Positions 17,612 to 27,200 of a stretch of 64,000 nt of DNA are shown piece by piece. Each line of letters starts with the position of its first letter. Within the stretch, counting starts at the first letter, position 1. The notes under the pieces are model-generated. The model was not told the origin of the DNA. It saw only the letters and a list, made by a program, of their open reading frames with translations, and made no database searches. Made by a program: the position numbers and the translations under genes. The DNA is from Henriciella barbarensis (lineage in GTDB: Bacteria; Pseudomonadota; Alphaproteobacteria; Caulobacterales; Hyphomonadaceae). The DNA lies in contig NZ_QWGB01000005.1 of assembly GCF_003576345.1 (NCBI RefSeq), positions 1-64,000 on the forward strand. The letters are read 5' to 3'.

Positions 17612-18339
17612 CAGAGTTTGCCTTCCTTCTCGAAGTACATGACGAGGCTCTTACCCATAACCGGCGTAAGCAGGGCATCCAGAACCCGCGTCAGAGGGGG
17701 GCGCTTCATGATGTCCCAGACCAGAAACCGGTGATAGGTTTTTACCCAGGGATGATCATCTCGCCTCGCCCAGAACGCACATTTCAACCACCAGAGCGGC
17801 GCATGCAGCCCATGCGCATAATGGCGGCGCACCATTCGAAAACCCTTCCGCTCAATGGAGATTTTGAGGTCGACCTTGTCGAAAATCCGGATATGGCCAC
17901 CGGGTTGAAAAGGATATCCGTCCGGTGGCGGTGCGAGGTGCCAGCATATCCTCTCCGGCCAGGCACGTGGGACGGATATGCAAAGGCCGCCGCCTGGTTT
18001 GAGCACGCGGCGAATTTCGGCAATCGCCGCATGATAGTCTGGCAGATGCTCTAGAACTTCTGAACAGATGACGGCGTCAAAGGTGTTGTCTTCAAACATC
18101 AGAGCCGTTGCATCTCCCTGCGCAAAACGGGCCACTCCATCATCGCTGCCTCGAGGCGGCGGAAGTGAGCTGAGCCCCACCTCTGCCTTTTCGAGGGCCT
18201 CCGCGTCGAGATCAATACCATCGATTTCGAGGCCGCCGATCATATAAAGTCCATGAACGTGGCGACCTTCACCACAGCCGAGATCCAGTACGCGGTCCCC
18301 GGCAGAGAGCCCAAGGTGCTGTAAGCGCGCTGTCAGCAT
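17611..18339 (-). CDS. Class I SAM-dependent methyltransferase
   Basis: A 242-aa Methyltransf_11/25-type enzyme. Motif I VLDLGCGEGRHVHG is near the N-terminus, the acidic residue of motif II is in IDGIDLDAEAL, and EVLEHLPDYHAAIAEIRRVLKPGG is the classic post-II/III region. The open frame extends to 18426 deep inside the glycosyltransferase gene. ATG at 18339 (MLTARLQHLGLS) gives a normal N-terminus with a 7-bp overlap, so I prefer it. It is probably cotranscribed with the GT4 and toroid genes. Confidence 0.83.
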   Translation of the reverse strand: MLTARLQHLGLSAGDRVLDLGCGEGRHVHGLYMIGGLEIDGIDLDAEALEKAEVGLSSLPPPRGSDDGVARFAQGDATALMFEDNTFDAVICSEVLEHLPDYHAAIAEIRRVLKPGGGLCISVPRAWPERICWHLAPPPDGYPFQPGGHIRIFDKVDLKISIERKGFRMVRRHYAHGLHAPLWWLKCAFWARRDDHPWVKTYHRFLVWDIMKRPPLTRVLDALLTPVMGKSLVMYFEKEGKL

Positions 18340-19628
18340 GGGTTCGCTCTCGCCTCTTCCATAAGCGAGAGGTAGCGCGGCGCGATCTGACGCCAGTCGA
18401 ACTCGGTCCTCGCACGCATGAGACACGCTTCGCCGACGGACAGACGGTTGTCAGCATGATCCAGCAAGCGCGCAATCGAGGCCGCGAGCGCGTCCGCATC
18501 GCCGCGCGGCACCACGATGCCAGCATCTCCTGCAACTTCCGGTAAAGCCCCGCCATCCGTAACGATGACCGGGGTGCCACAACTCATGGCTTCTGCTGCC
18601 GGAAGACCGAAACCTTCGTAAAGTGACGGCGTGACGGCAATTGTGGCCCTGCAAAACTCTTCAGCGAGCTCTCGCCTGGTCAGTCCGCTCTTGAATTGCA
18701 CGCAGTGCTCCAGCCCCAGCTCACCAAGCATCCGCCGGGCCAGCCCATCCCTAAGCTTTCCAATGACAACAAGCTCCAGATCAGGATGATTATCAAGCAG
18801 CTGACGATAGGCCTTCAGAAGGACCGGCAATCCCTTGAGCGGTGTGTCCGCACTGGCTGTCGAAATGATCCGGTTTTTCGCGCGTGGAATCTGGGGTTTG
18901 GGACGAAACGCGCTCTGATCGACACCAAGTGGGATTGGATGGAGACGATCCGGGTCGACACCGAACGCCTCTACGATGTCTCTTTTCGCCGCTTCGGAGG
19001 GGCAAGTCATCACCTTCAGCCTGCGTGCGACACGGATTTGCATATGATGAAAGGCGTACCAGCGCTTGATCAACCAGCGTTGACGCCAGGTTTCCGCGGC
19101 TTCGAGAGCGAGCCTTCGATCCTGCGTGACGGGATGGTGTATCATCGTCACCAGCGGCAATCCCAAACCTGACTGAATCCTGAGCATTCCGCTGGCAAGG
19201 GTCTGATTGTCCAGAACGACGTCGTAATGATGTGCTCTCTGCCTGAGGAACCGATATACGCGTTCGCCGAAAACATAAGGTTCGACAAACTTGCCAGAGA
19301 GATGACCGAAATACTCGTAGGTATCCGTCTTGCTCAGCAGGTGCCGGGGACGCAAAGAATAGTGCCCATTGTGGGGCTGCGCATAGAGGTCAAGCGAGGG
19401 GATTTTCAAAAGACGTACATCGCCAGAGAGTTCGGGGTAAGGCGGCCCCGAAATCACGTCGACATGCGCCCCCGCCTCGCTCAGCGCTTGAGACAGATAA
19501 TCAATGTATACGCCCTGCCCTCCCACTTTCGAATCCGAGCGATATCCAAGGATCGCAATACGAAGAGGCGCCAGCTTAGAGGGCAAGGCGACTCTGCTAT
19601 GCCGAAGCCGGGGGCGTGCGGTGACCAT
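18333..19628 (-). CDS. Glycosyltransferase family 4 (GT-B fold)
   Basis: A 431-aa GT4 enzyme. The N-terminal donor/acceptor start is IAILGYRSDSKVGGQGVYIDYL (in part VGGQGVYIDYL), and the C-terminal nucleotide-sugar site is SLYEGFGLPAAEAMSCGTPVIV, with the ExxxxxxxE motif. It probably transfers a sugar from an NDP-sugar to a small acceptor. It leads a three-gene minus operon with a methyltransferase and a toroid protein. A 5' neighbour may have been lost, because IS3 debris lies about 200 bp upstream. Confidence 0.88.
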   Translation of the reverse strand: MVTARPRLRHSRVALPSKLAPLRIAILGYRSDSKVGGQGVYIDYLSQALSEAGAHVDVISGPPYPELSGDVRLLKIPSLDLYAQPHNGHYSLRPRHLLSKTDTYEYFGHLSGKFVEPYVFGERVYRFLRQRAHHYDVVLDNQTLASGMLRIQSGLGLPLVTMIHHPVTQDRRLALEAAETWRQRWLIKRWYAFHHMQIRVARRLKVMTCPSEAAKRDIVEAFGVDPDRLHPIPLGVDQSAFRPKPQIPRAKNRIISTASADTPLKGLPVLLKAYRQLLDNHPDLELVVIGKLRDGLARRMLGELGLEHCVQFKSGLTRRELAEEFCRATIAVTPSLYEGFGLPAAEAMSCGTPVIVTDGGALPEVAGDAGIVVPRGDADALAASIARLLDHADNRLSVGEACLMRARTEFDWRQIAPRYLSLMEEARANPC

Positions 19629-19830
19629 TACGCGGTGCTTAAAGCCGGACTGGACGAAAGCAAGTGGTCATGCGGCACATCGTCGAAACCCGTAAAGGTG
19701 CCTGCTGAGGATAACGAAGGTTAGGAACAGTCAGGGGCAATACAAGCAATACTTCGCATCTGACTTCCCTTCGAAAATCTCCCTGGAAACCTTTGATAAC
19801 TGGCCTGCTGCCGGTTTGATGGACGGCAAC

Positions 19831-20321
19831 TTAAGCTTCCATCGCTTGCTCCTCATACTGCATAGGGCTGAGATATCCCAGCGTCGAGTGCCGGCGGGTG
19901 GGATTGTAGAACCGCTCGATATAATCGAACACATCGGAACGCGCCTGATCACGGGTTCGGTAAACTTGGCCCCTGATCCGCTCGGTCTTGAGCGATGAGA
20001 AGAAGCTCTCCATCGCCGCATTATCCCAGCAGTTGCCGGACCGGCTCATTGAGCATGTGATGCCATTGTCCCTCATCAGGCGTTGGAAGGCCTCACTGGT
20101 ATACTGGCTGCCCTGATCGGAGTGATGCATCAGCGTCCGGGGACGCCCTCTTCTCCAGATGGCCATCATCAGGGCGTCGGTGACCATCTGCGTGGTCATC
20201 GCTTCCTTCATCGACCAGCCGACGATGCGCCGGGAGAACAGGTCGAGGACCACGGCCAGGTAAAGCCAGCCTTCAGCGGTCCAGATATAGGTGAAGTCCG
20301 CGACCCATTTCCGGTTTGCTC
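19831..20321 (-). pseudogene. IS3-family transposase OrfB remnant, interrupted by another IS
   Basis: The frame encodes the C-terminal half of an IS3-group DDE transposase: KWVADFTYIWTAEGWLYLAV, then VVLDLFSRRIVGW, the catalytic D in HHSDQGSQY and the E in DNAAMESFFSSLK. Reading upstream, the protein stops abruptly at 20322, where a second IS3-family element begins. The missing N-terminal half is not found beyond that element, so sequence was also deleted. Confidence 0.82.
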
Positions 20322-20379
20322 TGCCCCACCGAGTTGGTCCACCGGCTTTGTTAGCCCGGCGGTTTCCACGTAGCGGCGT

Positions 20380-21210
20380 TCATGCCGCTACTTCCACACA
20401 GTAAGGCGATATGAACGCCGCGGGCAAGATGGCTTGTGGCGCGGGCGGCCGGTAGCCCAGAGAAGAGTGCGGACGCGCGGTGTTGTAATGCCGGCGCCAG
20501 GTCTCGATCAGGACTTTCGCCTCCCTGAGATCATAGAAGATTTCCCTCGCCAGCAACTCGTCTCTGAGCTTGGAGTTGAAGCTCTCGCAGTATCCATTCT
20601 CCCATGGAGAACCCGGCTCGATATAGAGCGTCCTCACGCCGATCCGGCCAAGCCACTCGCGCAGGGCAGTGGCGATGAACTCGGGGCCATTGTCGGAACG
20701 GATATGCTCCGGCGGGCCATGATGCACGAACAGTTCGCCCAGCGTGTCGAGGACATCGCGGGAGTTCAGCTTGCGCTCGACGCGGATGGCGAGGCATTCG
20801 CGAGTGAACTCATCAATGACGCACAGCATGCGGAACACCTTGTCGTCATGCGTGCGGTCCTGAACGAAGTCATAGGACCAGACATGCCCCTTGTGCGCAG
20901 GGCGAAGCCTCACGCACGAGCCGTCATTCAGCCAGAGACGGCCGCGTTTCGGTTGTTTCATTGGCACTTTCAGCCCTTCACGCCGCCAGATGCGATAGAC
21001 GCGCTTCTCGTTCACATGCCAGCCATCCCGTCTCAGCAAAGCTGTGATCCGGCGATAGCCATACCGGCCAAACCGTTCTGCCAGGGCGATGATGGCCGCT
21101 GTCAGCACATCCTCGTCCTGGCGCGGCACGCGCGGCTTGCGCTGGGTGGAACGATGCTGGCCCATCACGCGGCAAGCCCGGCGCTCTGTTGCGCCGAGTG
21201 TCTCTACCAC
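20380..21210 (-). CDS. IS3-family transposase OrfB
   Basis: A 276-aa DDE integrase catalytic part with HTH_21 (VMGQHRSTQRKPRV) and the rve core. Likely catalytic residues are the D of SYDFVQD, the D of IRSDNGPEF and the E of YCESFNSKLRDE. The frame is open upstream through KVLSPSRKRKAVDHVVETLG to the end of orfA, so expression is probably as OrfAB by -1 slippage on the GGGGAAAG run just before the orfA stop. Confidence 0.9.
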   Translation of the reverse strand: MVETLGATERRACRVMGQHRSTQRKPRVPRQDEDVLTAAIIALAERFGRYGYRRITALLRRDGWHVNEKRVYRIWRREGLKVPMKQPKRGRLWLNDGSCVRLRPAHKGHVWSYDFVQDRTHDDKVFRMLCVIDEFTRECLAIRVERKLNSRDVLDTLGELFVHHGPPEHIRSDNGPEFIATALREWLGRIGVRTLYIEPGSPWENGYCESFNSKLRDELLAREIFYDLREAKVLIETWRRHYNTARPHSSLGYRPPAPQAILPAAFISPYCVEVAA

Positions 21211-21242
21211 ATGATCGACCGCTTTGCGCTTGCGTGAAGGGC

Positions 21243-21518
21243 TTAGAACTTTCCCCGCACGACTTCCTGCAGGATCTGGTTGTCGAGGGTCAGATCAGAG
21301 ATCGCCCGGCGAAGCCGCGCATTCTCCTTCTCCATCTCCTTCATCCGTTTGGCCTGGCCGACCTGTAGCCCGCCATACTCCTTGCGCCACCGGTAGTAGG
21401 TCTGCTCCGTCACACCGATCGAACGCACCGCCTGACCCGTCGTCTCACCGCGCGCGAGGCGCACCTCCACCTCCCGCAGCTTCGCAATAATCTCTTCAGG
21501 CGTTGATCTCTTGCCCAT
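21243..21518 (-). CDS. IS3-family transposase OrfA
   Basis: A 91-aa OrfA with a helix-turn-helix (IAKLREVEVRLARGETTGQAVRSIGVTEQTYYRWRKEY, in part VTEQTYYRWRKEYGG) and a leucine-zipper-like tail (MKEMEKENARLRRAISDL). It ends VVRGKF-stop. It is intact and pairs with the OrfB encoded just downstream. Confidence 0.92.
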   Translation of the reverse strand: MGKRSTPEEIIAKLREVEVRLARGETTGQAVRSIGVTEQTYYRWRKEYGGLQVGQAKRMKEMEKENARLRRAISDLTLDNQILQEVVRGKF

Positions 21519-21777
21519 CTCTAAGCTCCATATCTGAAGCCGGAACTAACTCAAATAATGGACCACTTTTCAGGGAGCAGACCAATCCGCCGATGCTTCG
21601 AATGCACGCCCGCACCAAGAAATGGGTGTAATGGTCTCTTCCAATGGCTCGGCGCAACACTTGCGTGAACAATTTCAAGTCAAACGCGACTACGCAAGTT
21701 AGATAGCACCTTTCGACGGGCGCCCCCCCCAGCAAAGGCCCAAAGTTGGTGCTCTCCATCTCGACTGCGATCGAAAT

Positions 21778-21981
21778 TTAGTGCTCATCAGAGAGCAGGC
21801 GCTCAGCCGCTTCGAGCCTTAGGACCGCTTTTTCAATGCGACCATTTAGGGCGGCCAGTCCAGTTGTAATTTCCTGTCTTCCTGACATTGGCGCCTGCGC
21901 TGGCAAACCATCATCCAGCGCCCGTTCCAACTCCGCTATTGCTTCCACGACTAGTTCACGGATGGGATCTAATTCGTCCAT
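21778..21981 (-). CDS. Small conserved cassette protein of unknown function (67 aa)
   Basis: A 67-aa helical, charged protein beginning MDELDPIRELVVEAIAELE. The longer frame to 22035 is possible, but the ATG at 21981 matches the start of a second copy at 28992-29192, which reads MDELDPVRKFV before an in-frame stop. Conservation between the two copies outside that stop argues that it is a real gene. It stands divergent to the DUF3489-DUF2924-recombinase genes in both copies. I do not recognise its function. Confidence 0.55.
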   Translation of the reverse strand: MDELDPIRELVVEAIAELERALDDGLPAQAPMSGRQEITTGLAALNGRIEKAVLRLEAAERLLSDEH

Positions 21982-22158
21982 GCGCGGACCTCGCACCACT
22001 TCACGCTCGCAGTCCACGCAGCTTCTTCGCCCCACTGGACTTGCCGCCCGATCCGAGCGTCGCTGTCTCTGGTAACAAGGTCGCGCTGCCCGGTATCATC
22101 CCGGGCTTGTCTCTGTGGGAGCGGATAATGGCGCCTGCAAATCTACAGTAGACAAGCC

Positions 22159-22394
22159 ATGACTGACCAACACACAATTGACGCTCCGAAAGACGGCACG
22201 AAGGAAGCTCGCCTAGTCGAGGCGCTGACCGGCAAAGGCCAGACGTTGAAGCAGCTATCTCGCTGCTCACTTGGCAACCACACACGGTCCGCGCCGCGAT
22301 GACCCGACTCCGCAAACGCGGCTACGTCATCTACCGGATCGCTAAGACCGAGAAATCCGCCGCACGGTTCAAGTTGCGCGGGGACAAGGCGTGA
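22159..22394 (+). pseudogene. DUF3489 protein, frameshifted copy
   Basis: This is a near-duplicate of the intact gene at 29371-29607 (MTDQHTIDAPKDGTKEARLV start in both). Alignment of the two DNA copies shows one base missing here near 22260-22268, after the segment TLKQLS. The downstream helix-turn-helix region (HTVRAAMTRLRKRGYV) is therefore out of frame. The length is 236 bp against 237 in the intact copy. Confidence 0.8.
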
Positions 22395-22780
22395 GCCGGA
22401 TCGACTTCAAGCGTCATTTGCGAGAGGCGCTAATCGAGTGCTGGATCGAGACGATCCGTTCAGCGCCCCCTCGCAAGCTCCGTTCGCCCATGATGGCGAA
22501 GATCCTGACCTGCGAAGACCAGTGGCACACCTCTGGCAAACCACGCGCGGCAAATGCAAGAAAGCTCAGACGGCTTGCATCAGCCTCACCCGATACCGCC
22601 GCGCCTGGCAGCAACGGCCAACGTAGCGTGCGAGAATGGAACGGGGTACAGCACACCGTCGGTATTACGGAGGCAGGCTATCTCTGGAATGGCAAGACTT
22701 GGCGATCGCTCAGCGCCATCGCCAAGGAGATCACAGGGACCAAATGGTCGGGGCCTCGCTTCTTCGGTGTGCAGACACGA
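22391..22780 (+). pseudogene. DUF2924 protein with lost stop codon
   Basis: The frame starts at GTG 22391 and matches the intact 129-aa DUF2924 protein at 29604-29993: LIECWIETIRSAPPRKLRSP, then GYLWNGKTWRSLSAIAKEITGTKWSGPRFFGVQT. In the intact copy the gene ends FGVQT with an ATGA overlap. Here the sequence is ACGA (22777-22780), so the stop is gone and translation runs out of frame through the recombinase to 22975. The DUF2924 fold itself could still be made with an unrelated tail. Confidence 0.75.
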
Positions 22781-23091
22781 AAAAAGTCCGCTGCGTCATT
22801 TACACCCGAAAAACCTCTGACGAAGACCTTGACCAGGCTTTCAACTCGCTGGACGCGCAGCGTGAGGCCTGCGAGGCCTATATACGCTCGCAGCGCCACG
22901 GAGGACGGAAGCTCCTGCCGCAGCACTATGATGATGGCGGGATATCCGGTGGGACCATGGATCGCCCTAGCCTAAGGGCCCTGCTCGCTGAACTCAAGGC
23001 CGGCAGCATTGACATGGTCGTAGTATGCAAGATCGACCAGCTCACGCTCACTCACCGACTTTGCTCGGTTGTCCGAACTGATTTCGCTTGA
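22777..23091 (+). pseudogene. Large serine recombinase, truncated N-terminal remnant
   Basis: It matches the first ~100 residues of the intact recombinase at 29990: KKVRCVIYTRKTSDEDLDQAF, then SLDAQREACEAYI, DDGGISGGTMDRPSL and DMVVVCKIDQLT. The start ATG has become ACG. A two-base loss near 23046 shifts the frame (LTRSLADFARLV becomes LTLTHRLCSVV), and homology ends around 23080. The rest of the catalytic domain and the DNA-binding part are absent, so it is inactive. Confidence 0.85.
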
Positions 23092-23120
23092 GCTACCCGC
23101 CGAAGAGGATTTGCGGCTGC

Positions 23121-23140
23121 GCACGATCGCGCACGATCGC
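23121..23140. repeat. Two 10-bp tandem copies of GCACGATCGC
   Basis: A short perfect tandem repeat with the palindromic core CGATCG, about 230 bp upstream of the TIGR02391 gene. It may be a protein-binding site or simple slippage. Confidence 0.4.
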
Positions 23141-23363
23141 GCGCGAGCAAGCCGTTCTGTCCTTCTTTCCAACAGCGGAGTCCGCAACGATTTCACGGTC
23201 CGCGGCTCCTCGAAGTCGAAATCATCGCCGTGTATTGGTGATGCAAGGTCGATGTTTATGCGCCCAATCCTTGCCGAAGCCGCGAGAACGAAGCAAAAAC
23301 ACTGACGGTGGCCACTCTGGCAATTCGTCTTGTACTTCCGATCGATAAAAGGGGACTCAATGC

Positions 23364-24251
23364 ATGGCCAAGGCGGCAACACAACAGGCAGCTGGCCTTG
23401 CCTATCATGGATTGAGCGGGGTCACGCGGCCTTGCGAGGAAGCGGTTCTTGAAGCGCTCCAGCGAGAAACCAGGATAGAACGCGCGCGGATCTTGTCCTT
23501 TCGAGAGCAGCACGGACTGTTGCTGATTAACGCCGTCGGAGATGGTCTTGTCATTAGACCGGGATTTGCGTCCGGCTATAGCGGGGAGGGGCCTTCTGGG
23601 CTGTCCAAAGCGATTGCCATGCTAAGCGCACATGAGGTGCAGATTGACGAGGTGGATCTGACACCGGCGGAGTTTCAGCGGCTGGATGACTCTGTCCTCA
23701 CCGAATCGGATCTGCAAGACCTAGCCGCGCGGCGGGCCGTGCGTATTGGTCAATATCAGGATTATATGTTCAGGGGCGATTGGGACGACGCCCGCGCGGG
23801 TCGTTTGTGGTCACACTATCCTGCCCGCCTGCCATTAGCCGCATTGGCGCCTGGGCTGATTGACCTTGTTCTGGAGTTCGACACGCGGCCGGGACACGCC
23901 TTGCATTTGGGATACATCAGGCTTGAAGACCGACTGCGGAAACTGACATGCACAAGACTTTCGGGTACTCGGCTTGTCGATGCCGCTTTTTCTCCAAAAC
24001 ACGCCTTGTTGAAGTTGAGCGGCCGGGAGGATCCCGGTGAGCAAGCCGGGCTTGAGTTCCTGTTCCGTGGCGTGCTTCAGCTACACAGAAATCCCCATGC
24101 CCATAGCGAGCTCAATCGGTCGCCGGTTGAAGCTGTGAGCGAGTTCCTGGTGCTCAATCATCTGTTTCGCCTTCTTGATGCAGTTGAAGTGGCCAATGGC
24201 AAGGCCGGTAAGGACCCATCCGATGAAGGGAGCGGGCTTGGCACTGGCTGA
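23364..24251 (+). CDS. TIGR02391 (Hypoth_Ymh)-domain protein, first gene of putative defence pair
   Basis: A 295-aa cytoplasmic protein. The C-terminal part (about 160-275) has the TIGR02391 signature: a helical ALHLGYIRLEDRLRKLTC start, DAAFSPKHALLKL, EQAGLEFLFRGVLQLHRNPHAH with the conserved RNPxAH, and a closing VEAVSEFLVLNHLFRLLD helix. The N-terminal part (about 40-130) has a separate conserved-looking domain with FASGYSGEGPSGLSKAI and LDDSVLTESDLQDL, which I cannot name. No signal peptide or membrane segment is seen. AAAGGGG lies upstream of the ATG. The last 29 bp overlap the STAND NTPase gene, so the two are coupled. TIGR02391 proteins recur in defence islands; the biochemical role is unknown. 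Confidence 0.78.
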   Translation: MAKAATQQAAGLAYHGLSGVTRPCEEAVLEALQRETRIERARILSFREQHGLLLINAVGDGLVIRPGFASGYSGEGPSGLSKAIAMLSAHEVQIDEVDLTPAEFQRLDDSVLTESDLQDLAARRAVRIGQYQDYMFRGDWDDARAGRLWSHYPARLPLAALAPGLIDLVLEFDTRPGHALHLGYIRLEDRLRKLTCTRLSGTRLVDAAFSPKHALLKLSGREDPGEQAGLEFLFRGVLQLHRNPHAHSELNRSPVEAVSEFLVLNHLFRLLDAVEVANGKAGKDPSDEGSGLGTG

Positions 24252-27200
24252 ACTCCTGATCTCTGGCGGGGGCGGCTGGGCCATTGGCAAAGCGGCCGAC
24301 GCACTGAGCGCACCACTCGAGGGCCTTGCTGAAGACATCAATGTGCGTTTTGCCATTTCAGCGGCCCTGGAGCGAAGTGCTGCACGTCTAGATGAGGTGT
24401 TCGGCGAACGCGAGCAGGCCGACCTGACGGACATGTTGCGCGGCCAGCACGCGCTCGTTTTCACGCTGATCCTAGAGCGGCTTAAACGCGCACCGGCGTC
24501 TGATCTCATGCGGGGCGGACTATCGGCAGAACTCGCGCAAGTCTTAAGGGCCGGAAACGGTCAAGCCCGAGATGCCCTGCGAAAGCTCGCGGATCTGATT
24601 GACAGTGAGCTTTGGGCGAAGCCGCCTTTGGCCGCGTATCGTCAGAAACTTAGCGAATATGTAAATGAACAGCGGCTTGGCCATTTGCTTGAGCGACTGG
24701 CGCCGGACATGTCTGCCGCAGCGATTGCCGCGCGGGTGAGATTTGCCGCGCGGTCCGATATCACAAGACGGCTGAGCAGGGTTCACACGACACGTCTTGT
24801 TTTGCCGCGACGCGTGAGCGAACTGAATGACGAGGACAGTGCGCCTGGCCCGCTGACCGCGCTGGCGGAGCGTTTGACACCAGGTTGGCGCGGCGCCCTG
24901 ATCGATCAGGGCGGCGCTGGAAAGACCATTGCGCTGCTCACAATTGGCGAGGCCGTGTTCAGCAGGTTCGATGAAGCGGCTGCGGTCTATGTACCGATGG
25001 CGGAGGCGGCGACGCACGGTTCGGTAATTTCGGCCCTCTTGCAGCGCGATGCGCTGATCGCCGAAAACATCTCGCAGGCGGATCTGGCCGCACAGGCTCG
25101 GGCCGGGAGATTGACGTTTCTGCTGGATGGTTGGAATGAGTTGTCGGTTGACGAGCGGCGCCAAGCCCGGTCTGCGATCGAAGCCTTCCACGGCGAATAT
25201 CCGGATGCACCGCTTCTTTTTGCAACGCGGCCATACTGGTCAACCTTGCCAACGACGATCAGCGCGAGCTTTGCTCTCGACCGGATCACCTTCGATGACC
25301 AGGCGCGCTTTATTGAAAGCGTTGGTGGTGTTGCAGGCCTTCAAGCGCATACTCGTACGCGCGATCACCGCCCGCTGCGCGAGCTCCTCGGCATACCGTT
25401 TTTCCTGAATCTGTTCGCTCGTCTGGAATGGCAGGCAAGCGATGGCGACCTGCCGGAAAACAGTGTCCAGCTTGTCTCTCGTTTCGTCGAGGGCGAATTT
25501 GGCCGTCCGGCCTATCTTGATCCGCCGCCGGGCGGGTCGGCAGAGTTCGTGCGTGGTCTGCTCATGGAATTGGCGGTTCGCATGGCCGGGTCCGGTACAG
25601 TTGAACTGCACATCAAAGCGGCGAGCGCCGTCATTGCTGCACGCCTGAAGGCCGCTGGCCATGTCCACAACGCCGCCGAGTGCGAGCGCGCTCTTCAGCG
25701 CCTTTCACAGCAATCTCTCATCCAGGTTGCAGGTGAGGGCAGAGCGAGGCGGTTTGTCTTCGATCACCAACTGCTCCAGGATTGGTTCGCTTCGTTTCAC
25801 GTACGGGATGCTATTGTCGCTTGTGCCAACGACACGGCTTTGCCGTCGCCCGCCGCAGCTGAATTCGGCAATGCGAGAAGCTGGGAAGGGGCGGTTGAAA
25901 TCGCGGTGGAGGCGCTCGGCCAATCTGGCCCAATTGATCCGGGCCTGCGCCGGTTTCTGATGGAACTTTGGGGAATGGATCCCGAATTTGCGGCGAAGAT
26001 GATGTCTCGGCTGAGTGACGCCGCTTGGGACGGGATACGCGACGATGTGCAGCGCTTTGTTCGTGCTTGGCGCAGGAAAGATCCAGGTGTGGAGGTTTTA
26101 TCCTTCATGGTGGGCACCGGGCGCTCCGAGTTCGCAGAGACGATATTCGAAGACCTCGCTTCGGAAAAGGAGAGGCGCCGCGAGCGCCAGTTAACCCGAC
26201 GGGGTGGATTTCACCCGGATGTGCTTGGACCAGACTGGAGCGCCAAGGCCGAAGGGCTTTCCAGATCCCAGCGCCGGATACTGGTCCATGATCTGGCCTA
26301 TTCCGGCGGTGATCGCGGACTGGATATGGCGATTGAGCTTAGCGCCGGGGACACCGAGACTGATCATCTTGGCTTCGTCCTCGATGAAATCCACTACCTC
26401 GGCCGGAAAGACAAATCGACCGCGCTGTTCGCGGCCATGACTGAAGCCTCGGCTGACAAATGGGCGCTTGACGAGAGATACAGGGAGATTGCGGCGGAAC
26501 ACGACCCTGAGCGCTATCGGGCAACGCTCAAGCGGATTATTAAGAAGGGGCCGAACACAACCGGCGGCGTACACGCCCGAATGATCCTTTGTGAGCTTGA
26601 TGGCGAGCTTTTTCCCGCGGACCTGATTGAGGCCGGGCTCGCTCTACATGATCAGAGCAAGGATAATCGCCACTGGCATTTGCACAGGTTTTCCGAAGAT
26701 GCCCCTAGCGCGCTTTCAGACGTGCTCCTGGAGCACATGAAAACTGGCAAGGTGCTCTACAGGCTGCATGAGTATGTCACCAAAGTGAATCCAGCCCAGG
26801 CTGACGACATTCTGTCGTTCTTGCTCGACGATAGGCGGGAGCGTCACGACGGGCTTGGGATGGCGACGCATCTCAAACCGGGACAGTTACGCTGTGTCCT
26901 CACCGAGGCCTTGCAGATTTGCCGCACACTTGAGGGTGCAGATCGTTATGCCATGCGCGACGAGCGCAGCCGGCTTGCGCGCCTGATGGATGTGCTCAAG
27001 AATTCCGATAACACGCGCCTTATTCAGATTCTTATTAACTCGCCCGCGAAAAACCGGTCCGAAGTGGTCTTGCTGATGAAGCTTGTGACTGGCTGGAAGG
27101 GCGCGGACCATCATGATGAGAGAGGTCTGAGCCCGACGGGCCTCGCATCGCTGGGCTTGCACAGTGCAATCGATCGGTGGTGTCGATTGCTATTGGCGGT

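Larger units (their letters stand above)
20322..21579 (-). mobile_element. IS3-family insertion sequence, apparently complete
   Basis: A 1258-bp element with orfA and orfB on the minus strand. The ends pair as imperfect inverted repeats of the form TGCYCC-N7/8-TNGGTCCA-like sequence, starting at 20322 and ending at 21579. It splits or abuts an older IS3-group OrfB. The flanking bases do not form an obvious direct repeat, which suggests a rearrangement after insertion. Confidence 0.75.

Noticed and set aside
21580-21759. Minus-strand frame reading MESTNFGPLLGG... next to the IS
   Set aside because: It crosses the IS end and matches nothing I know. It may be old debris, but a gene is not supported.
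22781-22975. C-terminal extension of the left DUF2924 protein
   Set aside because: It is the recombinase sequence read in a wrong frame after loss of the stop codon, not a genuine fusion.
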